A stretch of DNA of 49,402 nt. Origin: a virus. Made by a program: the position numbers and the translations under genes. Positions 22,855 through 31,650 of this stretch are shown piece after piece. The notes beneath the pieces were generated by a model that was not told the origin of the DNA, did not search any database, and saw nothing but the letters and a program-made list of their open reading frames with translations. The stretch covers positions 1 through 49,402 of IMG/VR virus record IMGVR_UViG_3300011414_000001; one strand, written 5' to 3'. The stretch's first letter is position 1, and every line of letters starts with the position of its first letter.

Positions 22855-23688
22855 TTACAACGCTGCGAGAGTCACATACCCAACAGTCACATTGACAGAT
22901 GCTCCGGACCCGCTAGAGATAGTGTTGTTCGCAAGACATTTGATGATAACTGACGCACCAGCGGGAATAGGCTGAGTGGAGGTATTGATGACCGCACTAA
23001 TCATTTGTCCTTGGGTAAAGTTCTGTTGAGTGGTACCAGCAGCAATAAACGTCTGAATAGTCGCGAGCCCGATTGTTCCGACCGTGGCCCCCTGCACATA
23101 ATACAGAGACGCGTTTTGACCAGTGCCAAACACCGCTGTTCCCTGATGCACTTGGATATCAACCCAAAGCACCTTATGGTAGAAACCAGAAGCCGCAGCA
23201 GCGATGACCTGCTGTCCTACGGACCCGAGATTGAGTATTTGGGCCTGAGTGATGGTGATACGAGACTCCCGCAATACCGGGCCTCCACCCCCCGCTGCCA
23301 CGAGTTGATTCGAGCCATTGATAGTGATGGTCGACCCATCAGGATTGACTGCAAGGGGACTTGCGACAGTGCCCGCGCCAGTCAACCCACTAGACGTAGC
23401 GAGGATTAGGCCGGACGCAGACGCGATCAACGGATTCGTGGGTGTGCCATTTCCTGTGAGTCCAGATCCGATAGACACCACAGAGAGGAAGTCACCTGTA
23501 GGCACCGTGACTTGATTTGATGCTGAAATAACCGCTGCGGGCACTGGGTCCGGCGTGTTCACCACTTTCGTCAACGCCGCAAGGTCTGCCTGCAGACCAT
23601 TGATGTTGCGCTGAATAGTGTCCAGATCCTGACGCACCCGTCCTTTGGCTGTCTCCCACGGTGCGTCCACGTTTTTAATCAGGTTCAC
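22855..23688 (-). CDS. Tail-fibre-like or tail-surface protein
   Basis: This 277-aa protein has a coiled N-terminus (GRVRQDLDTIQRNINGLQ), then Gly/Thr/Ser-rich repeats of fibre style (GSGLTGNGTPTNPLIASAS, SSGLTGAGTVASPLAVN) and a beta-rich C-terminal domain. Similar LTGxGTxxxPL repeats are common in phage fibre stalks. I chose GTG 23688, which overlaps the upstream stop (GTGA) and has GGAG before it; an in-frame ATG at 23730 would overlap the upstream gene by 46 bases. It lies after the nozzle-like gene, where podoviruses often carry a fibre or needle. Receptor target unknown. Confidence 0.55.
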   Translation of the reverse strand: MNLIKNVDAPWETAKGRVRQDLDTIQRNINGLQADLAALTKVVNTPDPVPAAVISASNQVTVPTGDFLSVVSIGSGLTGNGTPTNPLIASASGLILATSSGLTGAGTVASPLAVNPDGSTITINGSNQLVAAGGGGPVLRESRITITQAQILNLGSVGQQVIAAAASGFYHKVLWVDIQVHQGTAVFGTGQNASLYYVQGATVGTIGLATIQTFIAAGTTQQNFTQGQMISAVINTSTQPIPAGASVIIKCLANNTISSGSGASVNVTVGYVTLAAL

Positions 23689-25943
23689 TTCTTCTGCTCC
23701 ATGCTGGGCTTCAGACTGACCATTTGACATTGCCAAGGGGTGTTCGTGCCCCCATCAGTCAGAATGAAGTTCAGGCTGCGAAGCTCCCGCATCGCCAATC
23801 CATCGAATATCTTGATGACCTGGGGTTCACTCGCAACTGGTGCGAGCGACGTTGCCGCAGTCGAAATGTTTGACTGCCCGGCGCCGCCTTCGTCTCGTAC
23901 GAGGCTCAGAATGATGGACGCTGTGGCATCGGCTGTAGCCAACAGGGCTCCAGCAATGATACCAAACTTGTTCAGCATACCCGCGAGGAATAAAGGTCGG
24001 GACTTCAACGTTGCTACGTAGGTTGCACCATTGTCAGTCACGCCTGAATCCAACTGTTGGACAAACTCCGGAGTCGTCTGCCCGATGAAGGGGAAGTCAG
24101 TCATCTGGTTGTTCACGGTAGTGGTCAACGACGCTGCACAGAGCGCTTGAGACTGTCGAGCAGTCACCAAAGAGATGCCCCGGCCCAGCTCCCCACTCTC
24201 GCCACGCTGCTGCAGTTCTGATGTTTGCAGAGTGATACCCAGATTGGGAGTGTTTGAGCCCGCAGTCGCCACCCACCACCGTACCTGATGCTTGTACGGA
24301 TAGTAGCAGCCGCAGCACACTACTGACGTTGCCTTGACGTTGACGGTACCCCAGGTTTTCCGAATGCCCCGAATGGTGGAGATGATTCCGCCTACTCCAA
24401 GCCGGCACAGACCAACGTTGGGGTCGAGGAAGTAAATAGTCGAAGATCCATCGGGGTTCGCGGCTTTAACGATGCTACCGGGAATCGCCCCTCTCGATGA
24501 ACTCACGCAATTGATGTCATACGCGTTTGTAACGTTTTGATTCTCAACCGCCGAATAGATGCGTTGCCATTTGAACGCATACCAAGTGCCATTGGTGGAC
24601 GCTGCCAATCCAGTGAGCGGTCCGCCATCATAGTTATCAAGGTCTCTCGTAGAGACGATGTCTTCGCCGCCAGTGGTGACAATTGGATTGCGTTCGCTGT
24701 TGCCAACGCCAGGATCACTTTTCTTCGGGGTCCATCCCACCGTTGATGCCAACGCCGCATCTGTCTGGTGCCCGCCCCAAATCAATCGATCCCCATCCAC
24801 CGCAAGATACTTGGCGCTTGGAATATTGAGGTACGCTCCCACCGCTTCCGACAACGTGCCTACTGCTGCGTAGTCTTGTCCGTCCCCACCTACGCTCGCT
24901 TGTTCGAGAGCGACCGCGACTTCAGGCGAGGCATACCATTTGGTGCCTGCCGTCCACGCAGCTGGAAACTGCGGAATATACACATCGGCCGCTGTATAGC
25001 CGATCCACCCACGCCCAGCGATAGTGGTCGCTGAAGTCGCGTAGGTTCCATTCGACACCGTCCCCGTAAGATTCAGCGCTGCCGCTTGATCTGAAAGAAG
25101 CACATAGGTGATAGATGTGCCATCCGTAGATGCCGGAGCGCCTGCACCACGAGCAGCGGGATAGGTTTTCGCACTCGATGCGTGGTCATCGTACGTGGTC
25201 GTAGCCACTGCAGTCGTTGCAATCCGATACCAGTTTGCATTGTCCAGTGAAGCTTCGAGTTCCCAGTGGGTTTCTCCTTCGCTGATAGCCGCTGGCTTGG
25301 TGACGTGAGCTGCCGCACCAGTCTTCGACGGCACAAACGTCAGCACTGGACCCGGCTCACTACGTCGAAGCACGACAGCCCCACTCATCTCGTTGTAACG
25401 GACTCGATAGTAGCGGGTGCCGGTGAACAGTCCTGAACCCGTGTCCGTAGCAGTCGGAGCAACCGGTGCCGCAAATCCCGCCACTCGCCACACTGATGCG
25501 GTCGAAATCAGATGCAGCCGATTGTTCGAACTCTTATACGCAATGAAATTGTTCGCATCGAGCGCTTGAGTCACGATCCCAAAGATGCCGGGTGCTGCAT
25601 TATCTATCGCATCACTCGGGGTAATCGCGCTCCAAGTGCCCGCAGTGCTCCGTCGAGCAGCACTCACGGACGTTCCGGGTGTCGCTGCGATGGCAATATA
25701 TTCTGGCAACGTTGGCACGTTGGTTGGAAACCACTGAGACAGATGGCAGATTTGCGTCTCTGATGTGAGCCCAGAACTGGTCAAGCTCAGAGACGCGCTT
25801 CCACCCCGGCGTTCTCCGCACATAGACGCAAAGAATTCGATGTTGTCTGCTTGCACGCATTCATCGGGCTTCAGCGCATTCGCAGGATCGGTGTCATTCA
25901 ACCCACCCCGCATTGTCTCGACGTTGATATCTGGAACGGCCAT
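23685..25943 (-). CDS. Tail nozzle/hub-type protein (P22 gp10/T7 gp12-like)
   Basis: This 752-aa protein opens with the pattern common in podovirus tail hub or nozzle proteins: RGGLNDTDPANALKPDE, then NIEFFASMCGERRGG. The body is beta-rich with many Tyr, Trp and Gly residues, as in a beta-propeller (TGTRYYRVRY, YLAVDGDRLIWGGHQ, GTWYAFKWQRIY, STIYFLDPNVGL). Length fits the family. It lies directly after the tail adaptor gene (ATG adjacent to that gene's stop). It probably forms the tail tube tip through which DNA passes. The family assignment is by pattern, not by alignment. Confidence 0.65.
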   Translation of the reverse strand: MAVPDINVETMRGGLNDTDPANALKPDECVQADNIEFFASMCGERRGGSASLSLTSSGLTSETQICHLSQWFPTNVPTLPEYIAIAATPGTSVSAARRSTAGTWSAITPSDAIDNAAPGIFGIVTQALDANNFIAYKSSNNRLHLISTASVWRVAGFAAPVAPTATDTGSGLFTGTRYYRVRYNEMSGAVVLRRSEPGPVLTFVPSKTGAAAHVTKPAAISEGETHWELEASLDNANWYRIATTAVATTTYDDHASSAKTYPAARGAGAPASTDGTSITYVLLSDQAAALNLTGTVSNGTYATSATTIAGRGWIGYTAADVYIPQFPAAWTAGTKWYASPEVAVALEQASVGGDGQDYAAVGTLSEAVGAYLNIPSAKYLAVDGDRLIWGGHQTDAALASTVGWTPKKSDPGVGNSERNPIVTTGGEDIVSTRDLDNYDGGPLTGLAASTNGTWYAFKWQRIYSAVENQNVTNAYDINCVSSSRGAIPGSIVKAANPDGSSTIYFLDPNVGLCRLGVGGIISTIRGIRKTWGTVNVKATSVVCCGCYYPYKHQVRWWVATAGSNTPNLGITLQTSELQQRGESGELGRGISLVTARQSQALCAASLTTTVNNQMTDFPFIGQTTPEFVQQLDSGVTDNGATYVATLKSRPLFLAGMLNKFGIIAGALLATADATASIILSLVRDEGGAGQSNISTAATSLAPVASEPQVIKIFDGLAMRELRSLNFILTDGGTNTPWQCQMVSLKPSMEQKK

Positions 25944-26630
25944 TTAGCTCACCAGGGGCACAGGAAACGGCGAATATCCGCCCGTACGCGCCTGATAGAT
26001 GTCCAGATAGGCGCTCTTGGCGATGTAGTAGCGGAGTTGTGCCGCTCGCGTTTGAAACAGCCCCGGTGTCCGGTCGCTCTCGTTGTCATACACGCGAGCC
26101 AGCTCCGGTTTCTCCATCCGCATGTACTCGCTGCCGAGGACGCCATAGACCAGAATGTTGTGATAGTCTTCCGCAAACGCAGGCGCATTCGTTCCCGACA
26201 GCGAGGTCAGGTTCGCTAACACATCGGCGGTTAGCGCGTACACAGTTGCGGGCGTCGACCCGAGATAGATCGTGACCGTGTGGTCTCCCATCGTCTGAAT
26301 CGCGTATTGCTGCGGAGGGTCAGTGCTTAACGATTGGTTCCGCATCTGGTCCCAGGAGATTTGCCCCAGTACTTGCGGAGGCGTATAGGCCGCGTTATAC
26401 ACTGTCAGCAGCTTCTCCACTGGCGTGCCGGTCGCACCAAACACCAGACTCCGACTGCCAATCGTGGTTGACGCTGTGACGCCCGGAACCAGCTGAATGG
26501 TCGAGAAGCCTACCGAACTCGCTAACCAGCGGTAGCGCTCGTTGACCTCACGACCGATACGCGTCAACGCGGTCGCGCTCGTCAGATCGCAACGGTCAGC
26601 CACTTCGGCCACTATCTCTGTGAACGTCAC
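25944..26630 (-). CDS. Head-tail adaptor (T7 gp11/P22 gp4-like)
   Basis: This 228-aa protein starts with a helical segment typical of podovirus adaptors (MTFTEIVAEVADRCDL, REVNERYRWLASS), followed by a beta core and a C-terminal helical region with many Tyr and Arg (HNILVYGVLGSEYMRME). Size and position between capsid genes and the nozzle-like protein fit a tail adaptor ring that docks under the portal. The stop abuts the ATG of the nozzle gene. Confidence 0.65.
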   Translation of the reverse strand: MTFTEIVAEVADRCDLTSATALTRIGREVNERYRWLASSVGFSTIQLVPGVTASTTIGSRSLVFGATGTPVEKLLTVYNAAYTPPQVLGQISWDQMRNQSLSTDPPQQYAIQTMGDHTVTIYLGSTPATVYALTADVLANLTSLSGTNAPAFAEDYHNILVYGVLGSEYMRMEKPELARVYDNESDRTPGLFQTRAAQLRYYIAKSAYLDIYQARTGGYSPFPVPLVS

Positions 26631-26631
26631 T

Positions 26632-26901
26632 CTACACGTCCTTCCGCGCCATCAAGGTTTTCACCAATGACGACGACGCATTTGACTCCGCTGCATCTCG
26701 CAACTTTGACGCGGCCATCGGCGCCATCTCGACCTTCGGCGCTTTCTTCAACGCCAAAGGTTTCTTCCCCTTTCCCGGTTTCGATTTGCCCGCCGTCTTG
26801 AGTGCAATCGCTACCGATTGATCTTGCGGACGCCCCTCACGCATCAAAGTCTTCACGTTCTCTGACACGGTACCGTTCGAACTTCCTTGCATGAGAGGCA
26901 T
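26632..26901 (-). CDS. DUF6496-type small virion-region protein
   Basis: The 89-aa protein begins MPLMQGSSNGTVSENVKTL, then MREGRPQDQSVAIALKTAG and a Lys-rich segment. This matches the small DUF6496-type phage proteins found among structural genes. It is basic in the middle, so DNA or head association is possible. It precedes the adaptor gene by one base. Confidence 0.6.
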   Translation of the reverse strand: MPLMQGSSNGTVSENVKTLMREGRPQDQSVAIALKTAGKSKPGKGKKPLALKKAPKVEMAPMAASKLRDAAESNASSSLVKTLMARKDV

Positions 26902-26911
26902 CTTCAGATCC

Positions 26912-27511
26912 TTACTTCTTGTTTGCCGCGTCGTACGCCGCCTGAGTCGCCTTGCTGTTGCCGAACTGTTTCGGCACGCTCACTCGTCCGGCCTTGTGCG
27001 TCGACTCCCGCTCCTCACGTTCGAGGTCTTCCATCTCCTGCGCATCCACAATCTGCTTGAGCATTTCGCGGAAGTCTCGGGCCTTGCCCTTCAGTTCGAA
27101 CGCCGAGGCCAGCGTGTTGCTGAATCGAATGTCCACAGATTCGTCCGCACTGTCGTTGTTCACCACCACTTCGACCATACGGTCGAGATAGCGTCCTGAG
27201 TGGGTGATCCGATTGAGCAGTCGAATCTCATCATCGTGTGATGTCCCGGCCGCGATCTGCGAGCCATTCTGCAGATACAAACGGTTCATCTTCGGGGTCT
27301 GGCCATACCCTTCCGGGTGAAAGCCATTCTTGCCGACACGCATGTATTGGCCCACAGTGACCTTCTCGGGTCCCTTGTTGGCAGCAATGCCTTGAGCAAC
27401 CGCACTCCCAATCGCCGCAGCGAACTGGGCCTGCGTCATCTGCACTGAGGAGTTCGGGTCCTGAATGTCGGTCGTGTCGGTCGCTTCTGTGTACTTTGAA
27501 GGGTCGCCCAT
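26912..27511 (-). CDS. Hypothetical structural-region protein (199 aa)
   Basis: This 199-aa protein has a Thr/Asp-rich start, a central segment (VGQYMRVGKNGFHPEGYG, LYLQNGSQIAAG) and a charged helical C-terminus (QEMEDLEREERESTHKAG). I chose ATG 27511; an in-frame reading from further upstream runs through a hairpin and the end of another gene. Similar proteins occur between decoration and adaptor genes in podoviruses, but I do not know the function. Confidence 0.55.
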   Translation of the reverse strand: MGDPSKYTEATDTTDIQDPNSSVQMTQAQFAAAIGSAVAQGIAANKGPEKVTVGQYMRVGKNGFHPEGYGQTPKMNRLYLQNGSQIAAGTSHDDEIRLLNRITHSGRYLDRMVEVVVNNDSADESVDIRFSNTLASAFELKGKARDFREMLKQIVDAQEMEDLEREERESTHKAGRVSVPKQFGNSKATQAAYDAANKK

Positions 27512-27584
27512 GATTGTTATCGCTTTCTCTTGCAGGAGCAAGATGACGCTGCTGGGTGATTTGGACTCCAGCCCGTCGAAGTAA

Positions 27585-27606
27585 GGCGTGTCGGGATTGA
27601 CACGCC
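27585..27606 (-). terminator. Hairpin after the 27616-28056 gene
   Basis: GGCGTGTC-GGGATT-GACACGCC is a perfect 8-bp stem, 9 bases after the stop codon. On the minus strand it is followed by TTACTTC, only weakly T-rich. It may terminate partially or protect the 3' end of an abundant structural mRNA. Confidence 0.55.
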
Positions 27607-27615
27607 TCAGAGTTG

Positions 27616-28056
27616 TTAGCCTTTCACGATCAAATCCACTTGCAGCGATGTCGCTCCGGAGTAGGTGCCCGTTGTCACCCACTTGATCCGAAACCGTTCA
27701 CCGAGTAGACCTGAGAGAATCGTATTCGACGTCAGCGCCCCATCGCTGGGCGCGATGACAGCGGCCAGTGCTGTGGTCGCAACAACGGCTGAAATCTTTG
27801 TCGCTGCTGCCGTCGTGAACAAAAAGTTCATGATGTCGACCCAGGTGACGCCCTGGTCAAGACTGGTCTGAACGTAGACGTTCACGTTCGTCCCGCCCGC
27901 GCCGTAAAGAAATTTCGCCTGAGCAACCAGATACTTCGCGCCTGAGAGTCGCGTGATTGCTGTCGTACCGACCGCTGCGACCGCTGCGGCAATCGTGGTT
28001 GCTGGCAACGCTACAATATGTTGCCCACTCTGGTGGACTGTGCCATTCAAACTCAT
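27616..28056 (-). CDS. Putative virion protein (146 aa)
   Basis: This 146-aa protein is rich in Ala, Thr, Val and Gly with alternating beta segments (KYLVAQAKFLYGAGGTNVNV, FRIKWVTTGTYSG), as in small decoration or tail-surface proteins. It is flanked by strong hairpins on both sides, as is the next gene, implying separate abundant transcripts. No family named. Confidence 0.5.
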   Translation of the reverse strand: MSLNGTVHQSGQHIVALPATTIAAAVAAVGTTAITRLSGAKYLVAQAKFLYGAGGTNVNVYVQTSLDQGVTWVDIMNFLFTTAAATKISAVVATTALAAVIAPSDGALTSNTILSGLLGERFRIKWVTTGTYSGATSLQVDLIVKG

Positions 28057-28084
28057 AAGAGGCTCCCTCTAATTCGGAGGACGT

Positions 28085-28107
28085 GGGGTTGGGCCGATCC
28101 CAACCCC
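28085..28107 (-). terminator. Strong hairpin after the 28118-28543 gene
   Basis: GGGGTTGGG-CCGAT-CCCAACCCC is a perfect 9-bp GC-rich stem about 10 bases past the stop of the gene on the minus strand. It lacks a T-run. It may be a processing or stability element between structural mRNAs. Confidence 0.5.
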
Positions 28108-28117
28108 CTCAGCCCCA

Positions 28118-28543
28118 TTACGCGCTGACGGCTTTGATGACCGCGAAGTTGATGATCATCGCGCCGGTATCTGCTGTCGAAGCATTGAGGTTCGTCAACG
28201 TGATATCGAAAGAGCCCGCAGCGACTGCACTTACCACCGGAATAGATGTCGCTGCCGTCTGACCCGAGCGTGCAGATACAACCACCACATCGCCCACTGC
28301 GACCATCGAATTGGTCACGGTGAAGGTGGCTTCCGCTCCAGCCGCCAGCGAAGTTGCATCGGTGGTAATCGCGCCTGATGCCTTGTTTATTGTCACGCCG
28401 GTCGAGCGATTAGTCGCCTGGGTGACCGCCCCGCCCGCGCCCGTGGCATAACCAATCTTGCCGCTCGTGCTGGTGACCCCGCCCGCTGTTCGCAGAGCAG
28501 GCTTGAAGTACGGTGATCCGCCTTTGTAGATAGGTGCGCTCAT
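28118..28543 (-). CDS. Head decoration-like beta protein (141 aa)
   Basis: This 141-aa protein shows a pattern common among phage structural proteins beside coat genes: GKIGYATGAGGAVTQATNRS, STGVTINKASGAITTDA, LAAGAEATFTVTNSMVAVGD and a closing INFAVIKAVSA. It is nearly all beta with Gly/Ala/Thr, consistent with a decoration or head-fibre domain on the capsid surface. It lies between hairpins and close to the coat gene. The structural role is inferred. Confidence 0.6.
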   Translation of the reverse strand: MSAPIYKGGSPYFKPALRTAGGVTSTSGKIGYATGAGGAVTQATNRSTGVTINKASGAITTDATSLAAGAEATFTVTNSMVAVGDVVVVSARSGQTAATSIPVVSAVAAGSFDITLTNLNASTADTGAMIINFAVIKAVSA

Positions 28544-28652
28544 ATAGCCTGTCTCCGGGGACGAGCCCCAAATGGTCCTTGGACCCTAAAGTTGAAAAAA
28601 TGTTGGCGAGCCCCCGATGAGGCCCGCCGTCGTCAGAATGGTCGCTAGGTTG

Positions 28653-28910
28653 CTAGTTAAGACTCGGACAATAAATGTCGCCGGGATCAATGGTGAGACT
28701 GAAATCTGCGAAAATACTGTCCGCTACAGCCTGACGAAGCATTCGGTTCGCACGCGCTGAGTCCGTCGTACTCGAAATCGTTGCAGTAGCGGAACCTCCG
28801 TGATGGGCGTTTGACCCATCACGGACGTCATAACCCACCACAATTGTGTAGTCTGTCGTTGTGACCTCTACACTCACGGAAGTGATCCGCGCAATGGCTC
28901 TAACGGCCAT
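28653..28910 (-). CDS. Hypothetical structural-region protein (85 aa)
   Basis: This 85-aa beta-type protein (ITSVSVEVTTTDYTIVVGYD) contains a short Ser/Thr/His-rich loop. It overlaps the upstream stop by one base (TAATG). The 109 bases after it (28544-28652) hold only short imperfect hairpins. No family recognised. Confidence 0.5.
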   Translation of the reverse strand: MAVRAIARITSVSVEVTTTDYTIVVGYDVRDGSNAHHGGSATATISSTTDSARANRMLRQAVADSIFADFSLTIDPGDIYCPSLN

Positions 28911-29395
28911 TACGCAGGTACCGTATCCGTCACATACGGATACGAAATGTGAACTGGCAGCTTGTTCGCGGTATCAGCCGCCGTCGACATCACGCCATTC
29001 ACGAAGTCACCCGCCACCGAAGCGTCATCCACACGCCCCGCCGTGCCGTCGATGAAAACGCCGCTCGCACCCGCGACGGTGTCTGAGTTGGACGTCGGAT
29101 AGAAGCCGTAGATTTGGAACCAACCCCAGTTGGCCGCCAGAATCGCTGCCGGCGCAATTGCGACGAAGCCGACCGCGTTTGCTGCAAGCCGAACCGCTAC
29201 GTAGCTGGTCGTGTTGAAGGAGACATAGTCACCCTCCACACACGAAGCCACGCCTGCCAGATACACGTATTCCGCATACCCGCCGAGGGCGTCGACACCC
29301 GCCATCCGCGCTCCGAGCGGGTTCCGCTGAACCGTATCGATGTCTCCGAATTTGCCAACCGCTGCGAGAGGAGCGCCAGTGAAATAAGCTGCCAT
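28910..29395 (-). CDS. Virion protein next to the coat gene (161 aa)
   Basis: This 161-aa protein directly follows the major coat gene. Its Gly/Ala/Val-rich beta pattern (GGYAEYVYLAGVASCVEGDY, NWGWFQIYGFYPT) fits a decoration or minor head protein. The stop overlaps the next start. Position supports a capsid role; there is no direct family call. Confidence 0.55.
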   Translation of the reverse strand: MAAYFTGAPLAAVGKFGDIDTVQRNPLGARMAGVDALGGYAEYVYLAGVASCVEGDYVSFNTTSYVAVRLAANAVGFVAIAPAAILAANWGWFQIYGFYPTSNSDTVAGASGVFIDGTAGRVDDASVAGDFVNGVMSTAADTANKLPVHISYPYVTDTVPA

Positions 29396-29419
29396 GATGT
29401 GTCCTATGCCTTCCTGAAG

Positions 29420-30352
29420 TTAGACGTACGCCACACCGAGGCGCGACTTGTTATTGGTGATCGTCTGCAGAGCCGAGTAGATTTTCGTGACGAACCCGTT
29501 GGCGTTCGGCAATTCCTGGACGTCTCCACGATCCCGGAAGTATTCCTTGCTCGCGACGAGCTGGAAGTTCTTCGGGTTGAGGAAGAACACGCTGGACGTG
29601 CCGTACTGACTGAACACGTAGCGGCAGGTCTTGAAGCCGAGGGTCTTGAAGCCCGCCTTCAGGTCCTGACTGTCCACCCAACGCTGGTTCGCCTGCTGCG
29701 TGCCCTCGAAGATGGCCTGTGTGGCGCCATCCGAGACCATCAGGGTCGGGACCAGCTTCGCACCGGAGCCTTTGGCACTGGCGTTGTAGACGGTCGTGAA
29801 CGCCGACTCGATGTCGGTGTCGTTGACATACTGGCTCGCCTGATTGCGCCAGAAGACGTTGGTGGCCGCATCGATGCCGCCGTCTGTGCCCTGACCATTG
29901 GTCGGGACGTGGGTCAGCAGACCGAGGAAGCCGTTCGTCGAGGTCGCGAACAAATACTGCTCGATGATGTCGTCGTGCGACTCGATGCCGTTCTCCAACA
30001 GTGACTTGACCAGAGCGATCTTCTGGTTCTCGCTGGAGTTCTGGACTTCGTCTTTCTTCGACCACACGATGGGGACGGAGACTTCGGCAATCGCGAACGA
30101 AGCCGAGGTAATCGTTTCCGTCTTGCTCAGCGACGTCGCCTGCATGTCGGTCGCAAGAATCGCGGTACCCTGGTTACGCTGGTAGTCGAGGGGGGCTTCA
30201 ATCGTCGCACCGAGTGACTTCTTGACGAGCCCGCCCTGACGTTCGAGTTCGCGCATGAACGCACTCTCGGCCCACTGATTGGCCGGTTTGCGCATCTCCG
30301 CGAGGACGGCAGGATACGACACTGCCACGATTTGACTGATGGAAAGAGCCAT
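29420..30352 (-). CDS. Major capsid protein (HK97 fold)
   Basis: This 310-aa coat protein has an N-terminal helix (SISQIVAVSYPAVLAEMR), a segment rich in Arg/Gln/Gly, an E-loop-like acidic part, a long spine-helix region (IALVKSLLENGIESHDDII) and an A-domain-like C-terminus with FFLNPKNFQLVASKEYFRD. Length and order behind a scaffold gene match podovirus coat proteins of the HK97 fold. A GGGAG ribosome site precedes the ATG. Its own promoter, overlapped by a double operator-like dyad, lies upstream at 30475-30547, consistent with high and controlled late expression. Confidence 0.8.
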   Translation of the reverse strand: MALSISQIVAVSYPAVLAEMRKPANQWAESAFMRELERQGGLVKKSLGATIEAPLDYQRNQGTAILATDMQATSLSKTETITSASFAIAEVSVPIVWSKKDEVQNSSENQKIALVKSLLENGIESHDDIIEQYLFATSTNGFLGLLTHVPTNGQGTDGGIDAATNVFWRNQASQYVNDTDIESAFTTVYNASAKGSGAKLVPTLMVSDGATQAIFEGTQQANQRWVDSQDLKAGFKTLGFKTCRYVFSQYGTSSVFFLNPKNFQLVASKEYFRDRGDVQELPNANGFVTKIYSALQTITNNKSRLGVAYV

Positions 30353-30474
30353 GAACTGAATCTCCCGTGAAAGGGGTTACTGAATCTACGAAGCTCAGTC
30401 ACAGGCGAAGCTGCCTGCATCCCTTACGGGGGTGGGTCGGGAAGGAGTTCCTTACGGGAACAACGCGCAATCTA

Positions 30475-30504
30475 AATGTACCCTAGAGAGGTAGGTAGTG
30501 TCAA
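30475..30504 (-). promoter_or_regulatory. Candidate sigma70 promoter of the coat gene
   Basis: On the minus strand TTGACA (30504-30499) is followed after 18 bp by TACATT (30480-30475), giving a perfect -35 and a 4/6 -10. It lies about 125 bases before the coat ATG, after the scaffold stop. The -35 overlaps the left half of the first operator dyad. Confidence 0.6.
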
Positions 30505-30547
30505 GGAATTGACGGGTGTCAATAGTTTGACGGTACCCCTCTAGGGT
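30480..30547. promoter_or_regulatory. Nested operator: two GTCAA-N4-TTGAC dyads inside a 9-bp inverted repeat
   Basis: GTCAA-ggaa-TTGAC (30500-30513) and GTCAA-tagt-TTGAC (30518-30531) are two equal 14-bp dyads, start to start 18 bp. They are flanked by ACCCTAGAG (30480-30488) and its inverted copy CTCTAGGGT (30539-30547). A GGTACCCC box is at 30532-30539. The geometry suggests cooperative binding of a dimeric regulator that covers the coat promoter -35. I saw no other such dyad in the window. Confidence 0.6.
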
Positions 30548-30555
30548 CCAGGAGG

Positions 30556-31650
30556 CTATTTCAGACCGGCAGCCGCAATGCTCTCGCGAATGATGTCCTC
30601 GGTTGATCGAACTCCATTGGGGTCCGCAGCGGCCTTCCTCGCAGCCGGGGGAGCGGTAGTAGCACCCTTTCGACCGTTGATTTCCTTCAGCAGATCCTCT
30701 CGCACCTTGGCTCGACTCGCTTTGGCCCCACCAACCACAACCTTGTGGATGGCCGCTCGCAAACTCATCTGGGGGTCGCCCTTGAGCAGGGTATTGACCT
30801 GTTTCTCTTCCTCGCTACCAGGCTTGGGGAAATCTTCGCCCCAATGCTGCTGTTCGGTCTGAATGACGCCCATGATGCGGTTATGGCGCTCCTGACCTTC
30901 TCGGGTGGTCGCAAATTCCTTGGCAATTGGGCCATATTTGGCCTCTGCTCTGGCTTCTGCGTCTGCCGTCGCCTTCTCGATGGCGCTCTGTACCAGCCAC
31001 TCTTCCCGCTTTTCCAACTGTTCGGGGCTGAAGGCAAGCGACCCATCGGCGTACTTGATGTCAGGACCAGGTTTGGCACCCAGCTTCGAGGTAGACACCG
31101 CACTCGTTGCTGGAGCGGGTTTTTCGTCCGTTGCCAGCGCCCCACCCTTGACGAAGGCCTTGAACGCTGGGTTGATGGTCGCCAGAATCTGCATGTAGCG
31201 GTCGGGGTCTTTGGTCGCCAGCGAGTCCGCCCGCCGAAAGTTGGTCAACTCAGTATCCTGAGCTGCGACCTTGCTGTTCAGGGTCGACAGTGCAGCCGTG
31301 TGAGTTTCCCCCTGCTTTTTGAGCGCATTGCCGATAATCTTCCGGGTTCTGGAATAGGGGATGCGGTTCTCTCGTTCGCCTTCTTTGGGGGCTTTGACCC
31401 CTGCCGCTTCCAGAATCTTGTCAATGTCGTCGCCAGCATCGACCGGAGCGACCTTCTCAGTCGTCTCAGCGGTCTCAGGAGCCTCTGTGTCAGCAACCTC
31501 AGTGGTAGTCCCTTCCGCAACCGTTTCCTCGTCTGAGGGCATCGTCGCGTCAGCAACGACCTCGCTAGGGCTGTCTACCGCCGTCTCGGTTCCATTGCTC
31601 CCGCTCGCGTCTGACATTGCATCCACAATTATCGCTTCCAAATCTACCAT
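30556..31650 (-). CDS. Scaffolding protein
   Basis: This 364-aa protein is strongly acidic in the first 90 residues (Glu/Ser/Thr/Val-rich) and highly charged and helical after that (KREEWLVQSAIEKATADAEA, KEFATTREGQERHNRIM). It has a Lys/Arg-rich C-terminus (KVREDLLKEINGRKG) ending in a short helix (TEDIIRESIAAAGL). This composition and position just before the coat gene are typical of podovirus scaffolds, which bind coat through the basic C-terminal helix and leave the maturing head. It starts at an ATG with GGAG eight bases upstream. Confidence 0.72.
   Translation of the reverse strand: MVDLEAIIVDAMSDASGSNGTETAVDSPSEVVADATMPSDEETVAEGTTTEVADTEAPETAETTEKVAPVDAGDDIDKILEAAGVKAPKEGERENRIPYSRTRKIIGNALKKQGETHTAALSTLNSKVAAQDTELTNFRRADSLATKDPDRYMQILATINPAFKAFVKGGALATDEKPAPATSAVSTSKLGAKPGPDIKYADGSLAFSPEQLEKREEWLVQSAIEKATADAEARAEAKYGPIAKEFATTREGQERHNRIMGVIQTEQQHWGEDFPKPGSEEEKQVNTLLKGDPQMSLRAAIHKVVVGGAKASRAKVREDLLKEINGRKGATTAPPAARKAAADPNGVRSTEDIIRESIAAAGLK

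Noticed and set aside
23688-23730. Longer start (ATG 23730) for the fibre-like gene
   Set aside because: It would overlap the upstream gene by 46 bases; the GTG at 23688 matches the overlap habit of this genome and has GGAG upstream.
29114-30004. Long open frame on the plus strand across the coat gene region
   Set aside because: It lies antisense over the coat gene and its neighbour, has no ribosome site or family features, and follows the codon pattern of the opposite strand.
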